Source: Ignavibacteriales bacterium | GTDB taxonomy: Bacteria; Bacteroidota; Ignavibacteria; Ignavibacteriales; Ignavibacteriaceae | Assembly: GCA_012517155.1 (NCBI GenBank) | Contig: JAAYVN010000118.1 | Span: 62,001 to 126,000, forward strand | Direction of reading: 5' to 3' | DNA: 64,000 bases | Part shown: positions 54,026-63,182 of the stretch, in pieces | Layout of the letters: every line of letters starts with the position of its first letter | Position numbering within the stretch: the first letter of the stretch is position 1 | Notes under the pieces: model-generated | The model's database searches: none | Seen by the model: the letters and a program-made list of their open reading frames with translations, nothing else | What the model was told of the DNA's origin: nothing | Program-made: the position numbers and the translations under genes

Positions 54026-55669
54026 TTAAGAGGTAGCCTTTTCAAGTTTCTTCATAATGGAGAAAATGAAAGCAGCTGAGAGTAAACAGCAGACAACAAA
54101 TACTGCCCAAACCTGCCATACTGCAATAGCAACCCAGAGAGAACTTCCTACGAAGAGAAGTTGATTACCCAGGGCTGTAGCACCAAGCCAACCTCCCTGC
54201 ATTAAACCCTGGAAGCGTGGAGGAGCGACTTTTGATACGAAAGATAATCCCATAGGACTTAAGAATAATTCAGCAACAGTAAGAATAAAATAGGTTCCTA
54301 TTAACCAGTTTGCGGATACTCTGTCCGGTGACGGTTCTCCGTTTAATTCATAAGGATCCATGATATTCAGTGATCCCAAAATCATAATTACAAATCCAAC
54401 TGCTGCAAGGATCATTCCGATACCGATTTTTCTTGGAGTTGATGGTTCGATGTTCTTTTCCCTAAGCATAGCAAAGAGCTTAACCACTACAGGAGTTAAG
54501 ACGACAATAAAAATGGGATTGAACTGTTGAAATATCTCAGGCTCAATAGGATTTGCAGCTGTAAATGTTGAATTAAAGTAGTAAACCAAATAAGCACCAG
54601 CAAGGACTAAAAATCCACCAATTGCCTTGGTCACACCGGAGGATTTTTTGCCGATCAAGAATACCAGACCATATATTACCGCAAGAATTGACAGGAACGA
54701 CCATAGGTTGAAGAAATTATTAGTCAATGCATCAACTGCTTTTACCGTATAATCACGTGCAAAATAAGTAAGTGTTAATCCGTTTTGATGGAAAGACATC
54801 CAGAAGAAAATCACTACGAGGAATACTAAACCAAGCGCAGTAAGCCTTGATTTTTCTTCCTCTTTGGTCATAGTTTGCACTTTAGAATCTGATGTTGCGG
54901 CAAGTTTTTTACGATCAGGAAGATAACCTTTAAAGAAGACATAAGCAGCAAGGGAAATGAGCATTGCGATTGCTGCGATTCCGAATGCATAATTGTAACC
55001 TGTAGAAAATACATCAATATAATTTTGAGCCCAAATTTTGAGATCCGTAATCGGGGCGCTAGAGACAGTTGAAGCAAGTTCCTGCAGCTTTGTAGTATCG
55101 GTAAGCTGCCCGCTAAGCATCTGGTTACAGAGTGATGGCAGATCTGCATCGTATTTTAGTCCGTGAGTACTTAGATACCATGATCTTATTCCGCGTGCAG
55201 CGTTAGGAGCGAAGAAAGCTCCGACATTGATACCCATATAAAAGATTGAGAAAGCAGTGTCCCTTAGTTTTGAGTACTCGGGGGCATCATACATTTGTCC
55301 TACAAGCGCCTGAAGGTTACCTTTAAAAAGTCCATTTCCAAACGCAATTGTAAAAAGACCGATCAGGGCTATTGTTAATCCCAAACCGGGAATAGCCATA
55401 AGAATGTATCCGGCAAACATAACTACGATACCAATCATTATTATACCCTTGTAATTTTGGGTTCTGTCTGCCAAAAACCCACCAAGTAGAGCTAGGGCAT
55501 AGATTGAGAAGTAGAAGATAGAATAAATTACTCCTGCCTTATCTGCCGGAAGATTGAATTTTGCCTGAAGGAACATCACAAGTATTGCCATCATAGTGTA
55601 GAATCCGAATCTTTCACCCATATTGGCAAAAAATGCTACGTAAAGTCCTTTTGGGTGTCCTTTAAACAT
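54026..55669 (-). CDS. Proton-dependent oligopeptide transporter (POT/PTR family)
   Basis: Proton-coupled di/tripeptide importer of the MFS, 547 aa with about 14 helices. Signature motifs are present: GERFGFYTMMAILVMF in helix 1 (ExxER/F-type proton site), LGGFLADR after helix 2, and the PTR2 pattern FYMGINVGAFFAPNAAR in helix 5. A loop of about 45 residues (near 170-215) separates helices in the first half. The ATG has AAAGGAAATC upstream. Single-gene unit; peptides brought in would be substrates for the M24 peptidase elsewhere in the window. Confidence 0.93.
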   Translation of the reverse strand: MFKGHPKGLYVAFFANMGERFGFYTMMAILVMFLQAKFNLPADKAGVIYSIFYFSIYALALLGGFLADRTQNYKGIIMIGIVVMFAGYILMAIPGLGLTIALIGLFTIAFGNGLFKGNLQALVGQMYDAPEYSKLRDTAFSIFYMGINVGAFFAPNAARGIRSWYLSTHGLKYDADLPSLCNQMLSGQLTDTTKLQELASTVSSAPITDLKIWAQNYIDVFSTGYNYAFGIAAIAMLISLAAYVFFKGYLPDRKKLAATSDSKVQTMTKEEEKSRLTALGLVFLVVIFFWMSFHQNGLTLTYFARDYTVKAVDALTNNFFNLWSFLSILAVIYGLVFLIGKKSSGVTKAIGGFLVLAGAYLVYYFNSTFTAANPIEPEIFQQFNPIFIVVLTPVVVKLFAMLREKNIEPSTPRKIGIGMILAAVGFVIMILGSLNIMDPYELNGEPSPDRVSANWLIGTYFILTVAELFLSPMGLSFVSKVAPPRFQGLMQGGWLGATALGNQLLFVGSSLWVAIAVWQVWAVFVVCCLLSAAFIFSIMKKLEKATS

Positions 55670-55718
55670 AGATTTCCTTTTTTAGTTGATAGATTATTAT
55701 TTGTATTAAAATTTGTTC

Positions 55719-55726
55719 CAAATATA
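55719..55726 (-). promoter_or_regulatory. Possible -7 box of the POT transporter promoter
   Basis: Minus-strand TATATTTG matches TAnnTTTG, 49 nt before the ATG, with ATTGG about 20 nt further upstream where a -33 box would be expected. Confidence 0.35.
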
Positions 55727-55776
55727 TCAAACAACAGTTATATTACCAATTAAAAATAATAAGTTTTTAATCTCAG

Positions 55777-57411
55777 ATGTTTAACAATTATCTCGTTTTG
55801 GGGAAGCTTATCCGTGAGTATGCAGAAGAATTGCACGGATATAGTCTGTACGAAGTTTTCTCCCAGGAAAAGAATCAACTGGTACTTTCTTTTGGAAAAT
55901 ACGACGATAAGGAAAGCAAAGGCTTTCATTTAATTGTTAATGTCCACCCTGTTAAGCCATATTTATATAAAAGAGAGATATTCAACAGAGCAAGAAAGAA
56001 CAGTGTCAGTTTTTTTAACGATTATTTCCCCTCCCCTGTTGTTTCCATTGAGATTGCCAATTATGAAAGAATTATCCGTCTGTCTTTTCAAAACTTTAGT
56101 CTATTTATTGTCTTTAGAGGACCTCTTAGCAATGTTATTCTGATAGCTGAAGGGAAAGAACCGCTTTTTTTCAAGGGAGAAAAGAATAATATTTTTCAAC
56201 AACTAATAGCCGATCTTGAGAATGCATCATTTAGCAAGGATTTACAAGTTCTGAACATTCCCGAGAATACAACCATTGAGGGTTTAAGAAAAACCGTACC
56301 GTTTTTCAAGGGAGAGATTATCCAGGAAATCTTGCATAGAAGAGTTAATATCAATTCTGAAACCATTAATAATCTTACATCGGAAATCCTAAGTACTTCC
56401 TTATCAGTGTTTCGAAATAGTAACAGACAAGAAGTATTTTTAATCCCCACTTGCTTTACTTATCTGAGGCATGGTAATATAGAATATGAAGAAAAGATAT
56501 TTGATACTGAAAATGAAGCAGTAAGGTACTACTTAACAAATATAAGTAAACTCACATCCTATTCCATTCTTTACAGAAGAATTGAAAAAGAAATGATTAT
56601 CCAATTACAGCAGTTATCTGATAAACTTAATCGTCAGCAGAATCGGTTGTCAACTCCTTCCAGGGAAGAAGAATACTTGAAACTTGGAAATCTGCTTTTA
56701 ATTAATCTGGATAAAATTAAAAAGGGAGATTCCACAGTGGTCGTTGAAGATGTTTATGAAAATAATCTGCCGATAAATGTATCCTTAAAGCCAACGCTGG
56801 AACCGCGCAAGAATGCAGAGTATTATTTTGAGAAAGCAAAATCGGAGAAAATTTCTATTGCGAAAACCCAAAATCTTTATAGAAATAACCTAAACAGGTA
56901 CAATCTTTTAAGAGAACTTCAAACGAAACTTGAAAGATCAACAAAATTTGAGGAACTTGTGGAACTTAAGAAGGAACTTGGAATGGAAGAGAAAGAGTTA
57001 ACTACGGAAGAAAGCGAACTTACAAAGAAGTTCAGGCACTATATTCTTGCGGATAAATACCATGTTTATGTCGGGAAGGATTCTGCAGCAAATGATTTGC
57101 TCACACTCAGTTTTGCAAAACCAAACGATCTCTGGTTCCATGCAAGGGGATATGCCGGTTCCCATACGGTACTTCGGGTTGAAAACACAAAAGAAGGTGT
57201 TCCAAAGGATGTTATTAAAAAAGCAGCTTCAATAGCCGCTTTTTACAGCAAAGGAAAAACCTCAAAACTGGTACCTGTTAGTTATACATTCAAAAAATAT
57301 GTATCGAAAAGAAAAGGGCTTGAAGTTGGACAGGTAATGCTTACCCGGGAACAAGTGGTAATGGTTCCTCCCTTACTCCCCTCTTTACCGGAAGAAGATT
57401 TGTCAAACTAA
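55777..57411 (+). CDS. rqcH: NFACT-family protein, RqcH/Rqc2 homolog
   Basis: Ribosome quality-control factor that binds stalled 50S subunits and, in RqcH-type bacteria, directs alanine tailing of the nascent chain. Residues 1-200 fit the NFACT-N domain (YAEELHGYSLYEVFSQEKN, FNRARKNSV), about 255-430 are long helices forming the coiled-coil middle, and about 435-535 the NFACT-R domain with YHVYVGKDSAANDLLT and NDLWFHARGYAGSHTVLR. 544 aa, normal. A few bacterial homologs act in adhesion (FbpA name), but the RqcH role is the general one. Divergent from the POT gene and convergent with lipA. Confidence 0.88.
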   Translation: MFNNYLVLGKLIREYAEELHGYSLYEVFSQEKNQLVLSFGKYDDKESKGFHLIVNVHPVKPYLYKREIFNRARKNSVSFFNDYFPSPVVSIEIANYERIIRLSFQNFSLFIVFRGPLSNVILIAEGKEPLFFKGEKNNIFQQLIADLENASFSKDLQVLNIPENTTIEGLRKTVPFFKGEIIQEILHRRVNINSETINNLTSEILSTSLSVFRNSNRQEVFLIPTCFTYLRHGNIEYEEKIFDTENEAVRYYLTNISKLTSYSILYRRIEKEMIIQLQQLSDKLNRQQNRLSTPSREEEYLKLGNLLLINLDKIKKGDSTVVVEDVYENNLPINVSLKPTLEPRKNAEYYFEKAKSEKISIAKTQNLYRNNLNRYNLLRELQTKLERSTKFEELVELKKELGMEEKELTTEESELTKKFRHYILADKYHVYVGKDSAANDLLTLSFAKPNDLWFHARGYAGSHTVLRVENTKEGVPKDVIKKAASIAAFYSKGKTSKLVPVSYTFKKYVSKRKGLEVGQVMLTREQVVMVPPLLPSLPEEDLSN

Positions 57412-57797
57412 AGGTCAATGACGAAAAATTTGGATAATTAACAGGGAAATGGGGAAAAACGAGGTGGTTATTCTGATACTCAGAGGTCTTTTTTGTTAAA
57501 TAATGACAGTTTTTGTAAGTTTTGAGATGCTTTCCGACGGACACTGCAGAAGAGGATTACTCGAGGGAGGATCGAAGGAGAAGCGAGGGGGGAGAAAATT
57601 TTATAGTAACTGTAGTAAGGTTGGACGGGGAGTACCTGACTATAAAAACCCCTGAAAATAGCCCAAATTCGTAATTTGTAGTTGCGTAGTCAGTGTAGTA
57701 ACCTAAATATACAAATAGTAATAAATAAATACATTTTATATATATGTTTAAAACAGCTGACTACGTGACTACGTTACTACAATTTATGATTTTGGGA
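57412..57797. other. Intergenic region between convergent genes, repeat-bearing
   Basis: A 386-bp gap. It holds a weak hairpin TCTGA/TCAGA followed by TTTTTT at 57472-57494 (possible rqcH terminator), repeat copy B (57561-57703) and, at 57757-57781, a further CTGACTACGTGACTACG...TACTACA stretch inverted relative to the end of copy B, so the two could pair over about 50 bp of AT-rich DNA. No gene seen. Confidence 0.7.
57561..57703 (-). repeat. Dispersed intergenic repeat, copy B (~143 bp)
   Basis: Inverted relative to copy A at 31313-31456. It carries, in the reverse order, TCGAGGGAGGATCGAAGG at 57561-57578, TAGTAACTGTAGTAA at 57604-57618, and a 27-bp block at 57677-57703 containing CGTAGTCAGTGTAGTAACC, with 25 of 27 bases shared with copy A. 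Overall length is within one base of copy A although the spacers have diverged. Like copy A it sits between convergent genes. Confidence 0.8.
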
Positions 57798-58751
57798 TCA
57801 GATAATAGTCCCACTTAAAAGGTTAACTTTCCTCGCCTGCTCATCCGCATGATAGGAACTCCGTACCAATGGACCGCTCTCCACAATTTTAAAACCCATT
57901 TTCAATCCTTCGGTTTTATACATTGCGAACTCATCGGGTTTAACGAATCTGTCCACAGGCAGATGATTCTTAGTCGGTTGAAGGTATTGTCCGATTGTTA
58001 GTATATCACAATTGTGGCTGACCAGATCCCTCATGGTTTTAATTACCTCTTCAGTAGTCTCCCCAATACCGACCATTATCCCGCTTTTTGTTGCAAGCCC
58101 ACGTTTCTTAAACCACTGAATAAGTTCCAGAGAGCGTATATATTTTGCTTGTGGTCTAACAGCATGATAAAGCCTTTCCACGGTTTCGAGATTATGGTTA
58201 AGAATATGGGGGGGATTCTGCATTATAATGTTAAAGGCGTTTACGTCTCCTTTGAAATCAGGAATAAGTATTTCAACAGTGCAATCGGGCATATCTCTGT
58301 TTATGAGATGAACAAGTTCAGAGAATATTGATGATCCACCATCGGCAAGTTCATCCCTGTTAACAGATGTGATTACAACATGCCGGAGCTGAAGTTTTTT
58401 CACAGCATCAGCTACACGTCGGGGTTCATCAAGATCAAGTTCATTAGGCAAGCCTAACTTGACATTGCAAAATCCACAGCTTCTTGTACATGTATCCCCA
58501 AGAATCATAAAAGTAGCCGTTCTGTGATTCCAGCATTCCCCCATATTTGGACAGCGAGCTTCTTCGCAGACAGTGTTCAATCTATTTTCCCTCATCAGGT
58601 TACGAACTTCCGAATAGTTTTGACCAATCGGGAGTTTAACCTTGAGCCAATCAGGTCTGCGGATCGATTCCCCTCTTTCCTTTTCTTTTTCTTCTTTAAA
58701 TGCTTTTTGATGTTTATTTATTTTCAAAACAATGCCTTGAGATTTACTCAT
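57798..58751 (-). CDS. lipA: Lipoyl synthase
   Basis: Radical-SAM enzyme that inserts two sulfurs into octanoyl groups on E2 and GcvH proteins. The auxiliary cluster motif is Cys62, Cys67, Cys73 (CEEARCPNMGEC) and the SAM cluster motif Cys88, Cys92, Cys95 (CTRSCGFC). The C-terminal VRSSYHAD supplies the Ser ligand. 317 aa. Its ATG lies in the last codons of the E2 gene (8-nt overlap), so it is the final gene of the lpdA-lipB-E1-E2-lipA operon. Confidence 0.97.
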   Translation of the reverse strand: MSKSQGIVLKINKHQKAFKEEKEKERGESIRRPDWLKVKLPIGQNYSEVRNLMRENRLNTVCEEARCPNMGECWNHRTATFMILGDTCTRSCGFCNVKLGLPNELDLDEPRRVADAVKKLQLRHVVITSVNRDELADGGSSIFSELVHLINRDMPDCTVEILIPDFKGDVNAFNIIMQNPPHILNHNLETVERLYHAVRPQAKYIRSLELIQWFKKRGLATKSGIMVGIGETTEEVIKTMRDLVSHNCDILTIGQYLQPTKNHLPVDRFVKPDEFAMYKTEGLKMGFKIVESGPLVRSSYHADEQARKVNLLSGTII

Positions 58752-60369
58752 AAAAATTTTCTATAAATTCTTTAACAGAGGTCAGGAACCTTCCTCCCAG
58801 CATACCGTCAACAAGTCTATGATCATGAGACAAAGAGAGATACATCATTGGCTTAATTGTAATGGACTCAACTCCTTCAATTTCAAGCACAACAGGTTTT
58901 TTAACGACTGCTCCAACTCCAAGTATCGCAACTTCCGGCTGGTTGATTATTGGCGTACCGAACAATGATCCAAAAACCCCGTAATTAGTAATCGTAAAAG
59001 TACCCCCTGTAATCTCGTCAACTGTTAGCTTTTTTGTTCTTGCTCTATCAGCCAGATCCTTAATGGATTTTGTAAGTCCAATAAGATTTTTCTCATCCGC
59101 AGCTTTGATGTTTGGTACGATCAAGCCGTTTGGTTCCACAGCTACAGCTATACCAAGATTAATAAATTTCTTAACTACTATTGAAGTCTCCTCAATTGTA
59201 GCATTAACAAGTGGATAGTCCTTTAAGGCTTTTACAACTCCCATCGCTATGAAGGGAAGGTATGTCAATTTAATTCCTTCATCACGTAGATACTTTTCCT
59301 TATTAATTTTAATGAAGTTATGCACTTTGGTTACGTCAACTTCTACTACTCCGGTAACATGCACAGAGGTATCCCTGCTATTAACCATGTGTTGCATGAT
59401 TTTCGAACGGATATTATCCATTGGAATCCTTTCGATTTTTCCAGCGGGAGTTTCGTAGTTAACTGATGGAGAAACCGGTATAGATTTTTTCGTATGATGC
59501 GTCTTGGGCGAGAGACTCCTGACTTCGATATATTTAAGGATATCCTGCTTGGTAATTCTTCCGCCAATTCCGGTTCCTTTTATGTTCTCAAGTTCTTCTA
59601 CCGGAATTCTCTCTGCATTTGCTATGCTCATAACAAGTGGAGAAAAAAATCTTGATGACTTATCGCTAGATTTAGATTCAATTTTGGGCTTATCCGGAAC
59701 AGACCCGGACATTGTATTTCTTGCCACCACATCATGCATTGAGACTTCTTCGATTGACTCCTGTTTCGGGGTCGTTAGTTGAACCTGACCATCGCCGGAA
59801 GAGATTTTTGCAACAATCGTTCCGATGGAAACAGTTTCCTGTTCCTTAACGAACACTTCGATCAATGTGCCTGCAACAGGAGCCGGTACTTCAGTGTCAA
59901 CTTTATCGGTACTTATTTCGAATAATGTTTCCTCAGCCTTAACGATGTCACCAACTTTTTTATACCATTTTATTACAGTACCCTCCATGATTGATTCGCC
60001 CATCTTTGGCATCACAACTTCGGTTATTGAAGTACTGGAAGGATTAATATCAGATTGAATATTGGAGGCGATTGCAGTATTTGCCAAAACAACATCAGCA
60101 GAAGTCTCGCTTACATGGGAATCCTGAGAATTTGAAGTATCAATTATAGCGACAATTTTTCCTACTTCAATCGTCTCGTTCACATTTACAAAAATTTTTG
60201 TCAGCACACCTTCAGCGAGAGAAGGTACTTCTGTATCGACTTTGTCGGTACTTATTTCAAACAGCGTTTCATCTTTCTTAACAAAATCACCAACGTTCTT
60301 GTACCATTTTATAACAGTACCTTCCATAATTGATTCACCCATTTTGGGCATTGGAACTTCAACAAACAT
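58744..60369 (-). CDS. 2-oxoacid dehydrogenase E2 acyltransferase with two lipoyl domains
   Basis: Dihydrolipoamide acyltransferase core of a pyruvate or branched-chain 2-oxoacid dehydrogenase complex. Two nearly identical lipoyl domains lie at about 1-77 and 115-192 with lipoylated Lys43 and Lys156 in EISTDKVDTEVP. A peripheral subunit-binding domain (SPLVMSIANAERIPVEELEN, about 240-280) and the catalytic domain with SLSHDHRLVDGMLGG near 515 follow, joined by Ser/Thr/Pro-rich linkers. 541 aa. The near identity of the lipoyl repeats suggests recent duplication or gene conversion. Starts 17 nt after the E1 gene. Confidence 0.93.
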   Translation of the reverse strand: MFVEVPMPKMGESIMEGTVIKWYKNVGDFVKKDETLFEISTDKVDTEVPSLAEGVLTKIFVNVNETIEVGKIVAIIDTSNSQDSHVSETSADVVLANTAIASNIQSDINPSSTSITEVVMPKMGESIMEGTVIKWYKKVGDIVKAEETLFEISTDKVDTEVPAPVAGTLIEVFVKEQETVSIGTIVAKISSGDGQVQLTTPKQESIEEVSMHDVVARNTMSGSVPDKPKIESKSSDKSSRFFSPLVMSIANAERIPVEELENIKGTGIGGRITKQDILKYIEVRSLSPKTHHTKKSIPVSPSVNYETPAGKIERIPMDNIRSKIMQHMVNSRDTSVHVTGVVEVDVTKVHNFIKINKEKYLRDEGIKLTYLPFIAMGVVKALKDYPLVNATIEETSIVVKKFINLGIAVAVEPNGLIVPNIKAADEKNLIGLTKSIKDLADRARTKKLTVDEITGGTFTITNYGVFGSLFGTPIINQPEVAILGVGAVVKKPVVLEIEGVESITIKPMMYLSLSHDHRLVDGMLGGRFLTSVKEFIENFYE

Positions 60370-60386
60370 ATTATACCTTAAATTTT

Positions 60387-62468
60387 TTAATACTCTAACA
60401 ATGATTTTAGTGAATTATAAATTGAACTTCTTGTAGGAAGAACATCATTTTCCAACACAGGAGCATACGGAATGTGAGTGTCTTTCGCAGCAAATCTTCT
60501 AACGGGTCCATCAAGATGTTCAAAGCAATTCTCGCTGATTCTGGCTGCGATTTCAGCTCCAAAACCTTGTGTAAGAGTATCTTCATGAATCACGATTGCT
60601 TTATTGGTTTTCTTTACAGAGTCGTAAATTGTTTGTATATCCAGAGGAATGATGGTTCGGATGTCGATAATTTCAATCGAATAACCTTCTTCTTCAAGTT
60701 TTTTCGCTGCAAAAACGGATTCCCAAACAGTTGCTCCATAAGTTATAACAGTAAGATCATTTCCTTGCTTTACAACTTTTGCCTGTCCAAAAGGTACTAA
60801 ATAATCCTTACCTGGTTCAGGAGACATTGCAAAACTTTGTCTGTATAGTCCTTTATGTTCGCAAAAGAGTACAGGATCATTAATTCTGATTGCAGTTTTA
60901 AGCAGTCCTTTTGCATCTGCAGAGTTTGAGGGATAAGCGATATACAGCCCGGGTATATGCGCAAAAATGGATTCAATATTCTGACTGTGGTAAAGTCCTC
61001 CGTGAATATAACCACCGACTGCAACTCTTATAACAACAGGTGTCTGCCAGGCATTATTTGTTCTATACCTAAAAGTAGCAATTTCATTTTTTATTTGCAT
61101 GAAAGCAGGGTATATATAATCTCCAAACTGTATTTCCACAACTGGCTTCATTCCTGCAAGTGCAAGTCCTGTTGCTACTCCGGCAATGCTGGCTTCTGCT
61201 AAAGGTGAGTTAAAAATCCTTTTCTCGCCGAATTTCTGGGTTAAACCTTTAGTCGCAGTGAATACTCCTCCTTTTTTATCTGCCACATCCTCCCCAAAGA
61301 GATATGTTTTTTCATTTCTTTCCATTTCCTCATGAAGAGCATGGTTTATTGCATCAACCATAACAATTGGTGCACTCTCTCCTTCATTATCATAATATGA
61401 AAAACCTTCTTTTAAACCGCTCTCATCGAAGACAAAAGTTGTCGAATCCTCAGGGCGGGGATCAGGCGCTTTAAGGGCACTTTCAACTGCCTCTGCAATT
61501 TCTTTATCAGCATCAGCTTTTAAGGCATTTATTTCCTCCAGAGTAAAAATACCATCCTTAAGCACAACCTTAATAAACTTTTCAATTGGATCATTCTTTA
61601 GATCTTCTTCTATCTCCTCGGGATTTCTATATTTTTTCTGATCATCTGATGATGAATGACTCAATAATCTGACTACATTAGCCTCAATTAAAACCGGTCC
61701 CTTGTGCGCCCTTGCATAGTTAACCGCTCCCTTAGCAGCATCGAATGATTTAAAGAAATCAGTTCCGTCAACTTTAATTCTTTTTAGATTATGATACCCC
61801 TTCATCATTTCTGCGATTGAATTATCAAGTCCCCCGGACTGTCTTGTGACAGGCACAGAAATGGCATAACCATTATTCTGGATAACAAAAATAACAGGAA
61901 GTTTTTCCCTGGCAGCCCAGTTGACAGCTTCATGGAATTCCCCCTGACTTGTTGTTCCTTCTCCTGAACTTACATAGCTAACAGAATCACTACCTAATCT
62001 TTGAGTTGCTAATGCAGTTCCAACGGCCTGTAGAAATTGAGTTCCCGTTGGACTTGACTGACACGGGATATTCAATTCCTTGGAACCATAATGCCCGGGC
62101 ATCATTCTTCCACCGCTGGCGGTATCATCTATCTTTCCGAATGATTGAAGAAAGAAATCATGAGGAGTGATTCCTGCAGTAAATGAAAGAGCCAGATCTC
62201 TATAGTAAGGGTGAAGCCAATCTTTCTTAGGATCAAGTTGCATAGAGACTGCTACCTGGATTGCTTCATGACCGGACCCTGCTATATGAAAAAAAGTCTT
62301 TCCCTGCTTTAACAGACTTAAAGCTTTCAGGTCGGTCTGGCGTGCCAGATACATAGTTCTGAAGACTTTTGTCAACTCTTCTTTTGAAAGAATATTTTCT
62401 TTATGAAGCGTATCTTGTCCATTATTATTTGAGGTATTTTCGTTTAACTTACTCGCTTTTTTAGACAT
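60387..62468 (-). CDS. 2-oxoacid dehydrogenase E1, fused alpha and beta subunits
   Basis: Thiamine-diphosphate decarboxylase of the complex. Residues about 25-345 are the alpha part: HPYYRDLALSF, the TPP motif beginning SSGEGTTSQGEFHEAVNW near 166 and ending IQNNGYAIS, and HSSSDDQKKYR. Residues about 365-693 are the beta part: EKTYLFGEDVADKKGGVF, FNSPLAEASIAGVATGLAL, GGYIHGGLYHSQNIES and HEDTLTQGFGAEIAA. The fusion is most like branched-chain 2-oxoacid dehydrogenases; pyruvate or 2-oxoisovalerate cannot be separated by eye. 693 aa. Nine bases after lipB. Confidence 0.92.
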   Translation of the reverse strand: MSKKASKLNENTSNNNGQDTLHKENILSKEELTKVFRTMYLARQTDLKALSLLKQGKTFFHIAGSGHEAIQVAVSMQLDPKKDWLHPYYRDLALSFTAGITPHDFFLQSFGKIDDTASGGRMMPGHYGSKELNIPCQSSPTGTQFLQAVGTALATQRLGSDSVSYVSSGEGTTSQGEFHEAVNWAAREKLPVIFVIQNNGYAISVPVTRQSGGLDNSIAEMMKGYHNLKRIKVDGTDFFKSFDAAKGAVNYARAHKGPVLIEANVVRLLSHSSSDDQKKYRNPEEIEEDLKNDPIEKFIKVVLKDGIFTLEEINALKADADKEIAEAVESALKAPDPRPEDSTTFVFDESGLKEGFSYYDNEGESAPIVMVDAINHALHEEMERNEKTYLFGEDVADKKGGVFTATKGLTQKFGEKRIFNSPLAEASIAGVATGLALAGMKPVVEIQFGDYIYPAFMQIKNEIATFRYRTNNAWQTPVVIRVAVGGYIHGGLYHSQNIESIFAHIPGLYIAYPSNSADAKGLLKTAIRINDPVLFCEHKGLYRQSFAMSPEPGKDYLVPFGQAKVVKQGNDLTVITYGATVWESVFAAKKLEEEGYSIEIIDIRTIIPLDIQTIYDSVKKTNKAIVIHEDTLTQGFGAEIAARISENCFEHLDGPVRRFAAKDTHIPYAPVLENDVLPTRSSIYNSLKSLLEY

Positions 62469-62477
62469 TTGAATACT

Positions 62478-63164
62478 CTAACTCCGGGTTTTTAATAAAT
62501 TCGACAAATTAATTTCCTTAACGGAATCATAATTAAATACTTTCCTAAAATTCTTTAAGATAAGATTTTTCACTTCCTCGATATCTACTTCTTTAGTCCC
62601 AAGAAGTTTGCTCAAAGAAGTAACTCCTTTATCCTGAATACCACATGGTATGATGCCATTAAAGAGTTGAAGATTCGTATTTATATTAAAGGCAAAACCA
62701 TGCATTGTAATCCAACGGGATATTTTGATACCAATTGCTGCTAGCTTGCTATCCCCTACCCAAACTCCTGTATGTTTTTCATTCCTGCCAGCTTCTATCC
62801 CGAAAGCCTTACAAACCAGAATAATTACTTCTTCAAGTGCCCGCAAATATTTGTGGGAATCCTTTTCCCAATCAGTCAAAGAAATAATTGGATAACCCAC
62901 TATCTGTCCGGGACCGTGATAAGTAATATCTCCTCCCCTATCAATTTCATAAACTGAAATCCCTTTTTCAGATAAGAAATCCTCAGAACCAATTAGGTGT
63001 TCTTTTTTTGCTACTTTCCCAAGAGTGTAAGTGTTAGGATGTTCGAGTAAAAAAAGAAAATCCGCAATTTTGTTTTCTCGCCTTTTTGTGTGAATAAAAC
63101 TTTGAAGATCCCACGCTTCCTTATAATCAACAGTTCCCGGGTTACAATACAAAAGTTCTCTCAT
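62478..63164 (-). CDS. lipB: Octanoyltransferase
   Basis: Moves octanoate from acyl carrier protein onto lipoyl domains, the first step of lipoate assembly completed by LipA. Motifs: DRGGDITYHGPGQIVGYPI near 75-93, the catalytic Lys in SKLAAIGIKI near 143, and the acyl-enzyme Cys in GIIPCGI near 174. 228 aa. Placed 18 nt after lpdA and 9 nt before the E1 gene, so substrate proteins and their modifying enzymes are co-transcribed. Confidence 0.95.
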   Translation of the reverse strand: MRELLYCNPGTVDYKEAWDLQSFIHTKRRENKIADFLFLLEHPNTYTLGKVAKKEHLIGSEDFLSEKGISVYEIDRGGDITYHGPGQIVGYPIISLTDWEKDSHKYLRALEEVIILVCKAFGIEAGRNEKHTGVWVGDSKLAAIGIKISRWITMHGFAFNINTNLQLFNGIIPCGIQDKGVTSLSKLLGTKEVDIEEVKNLILKNFRKVFNYDSVKEINLSNLLKTRS

Positions 63165-63182
63165 TACATTTCAGTTTTCATA

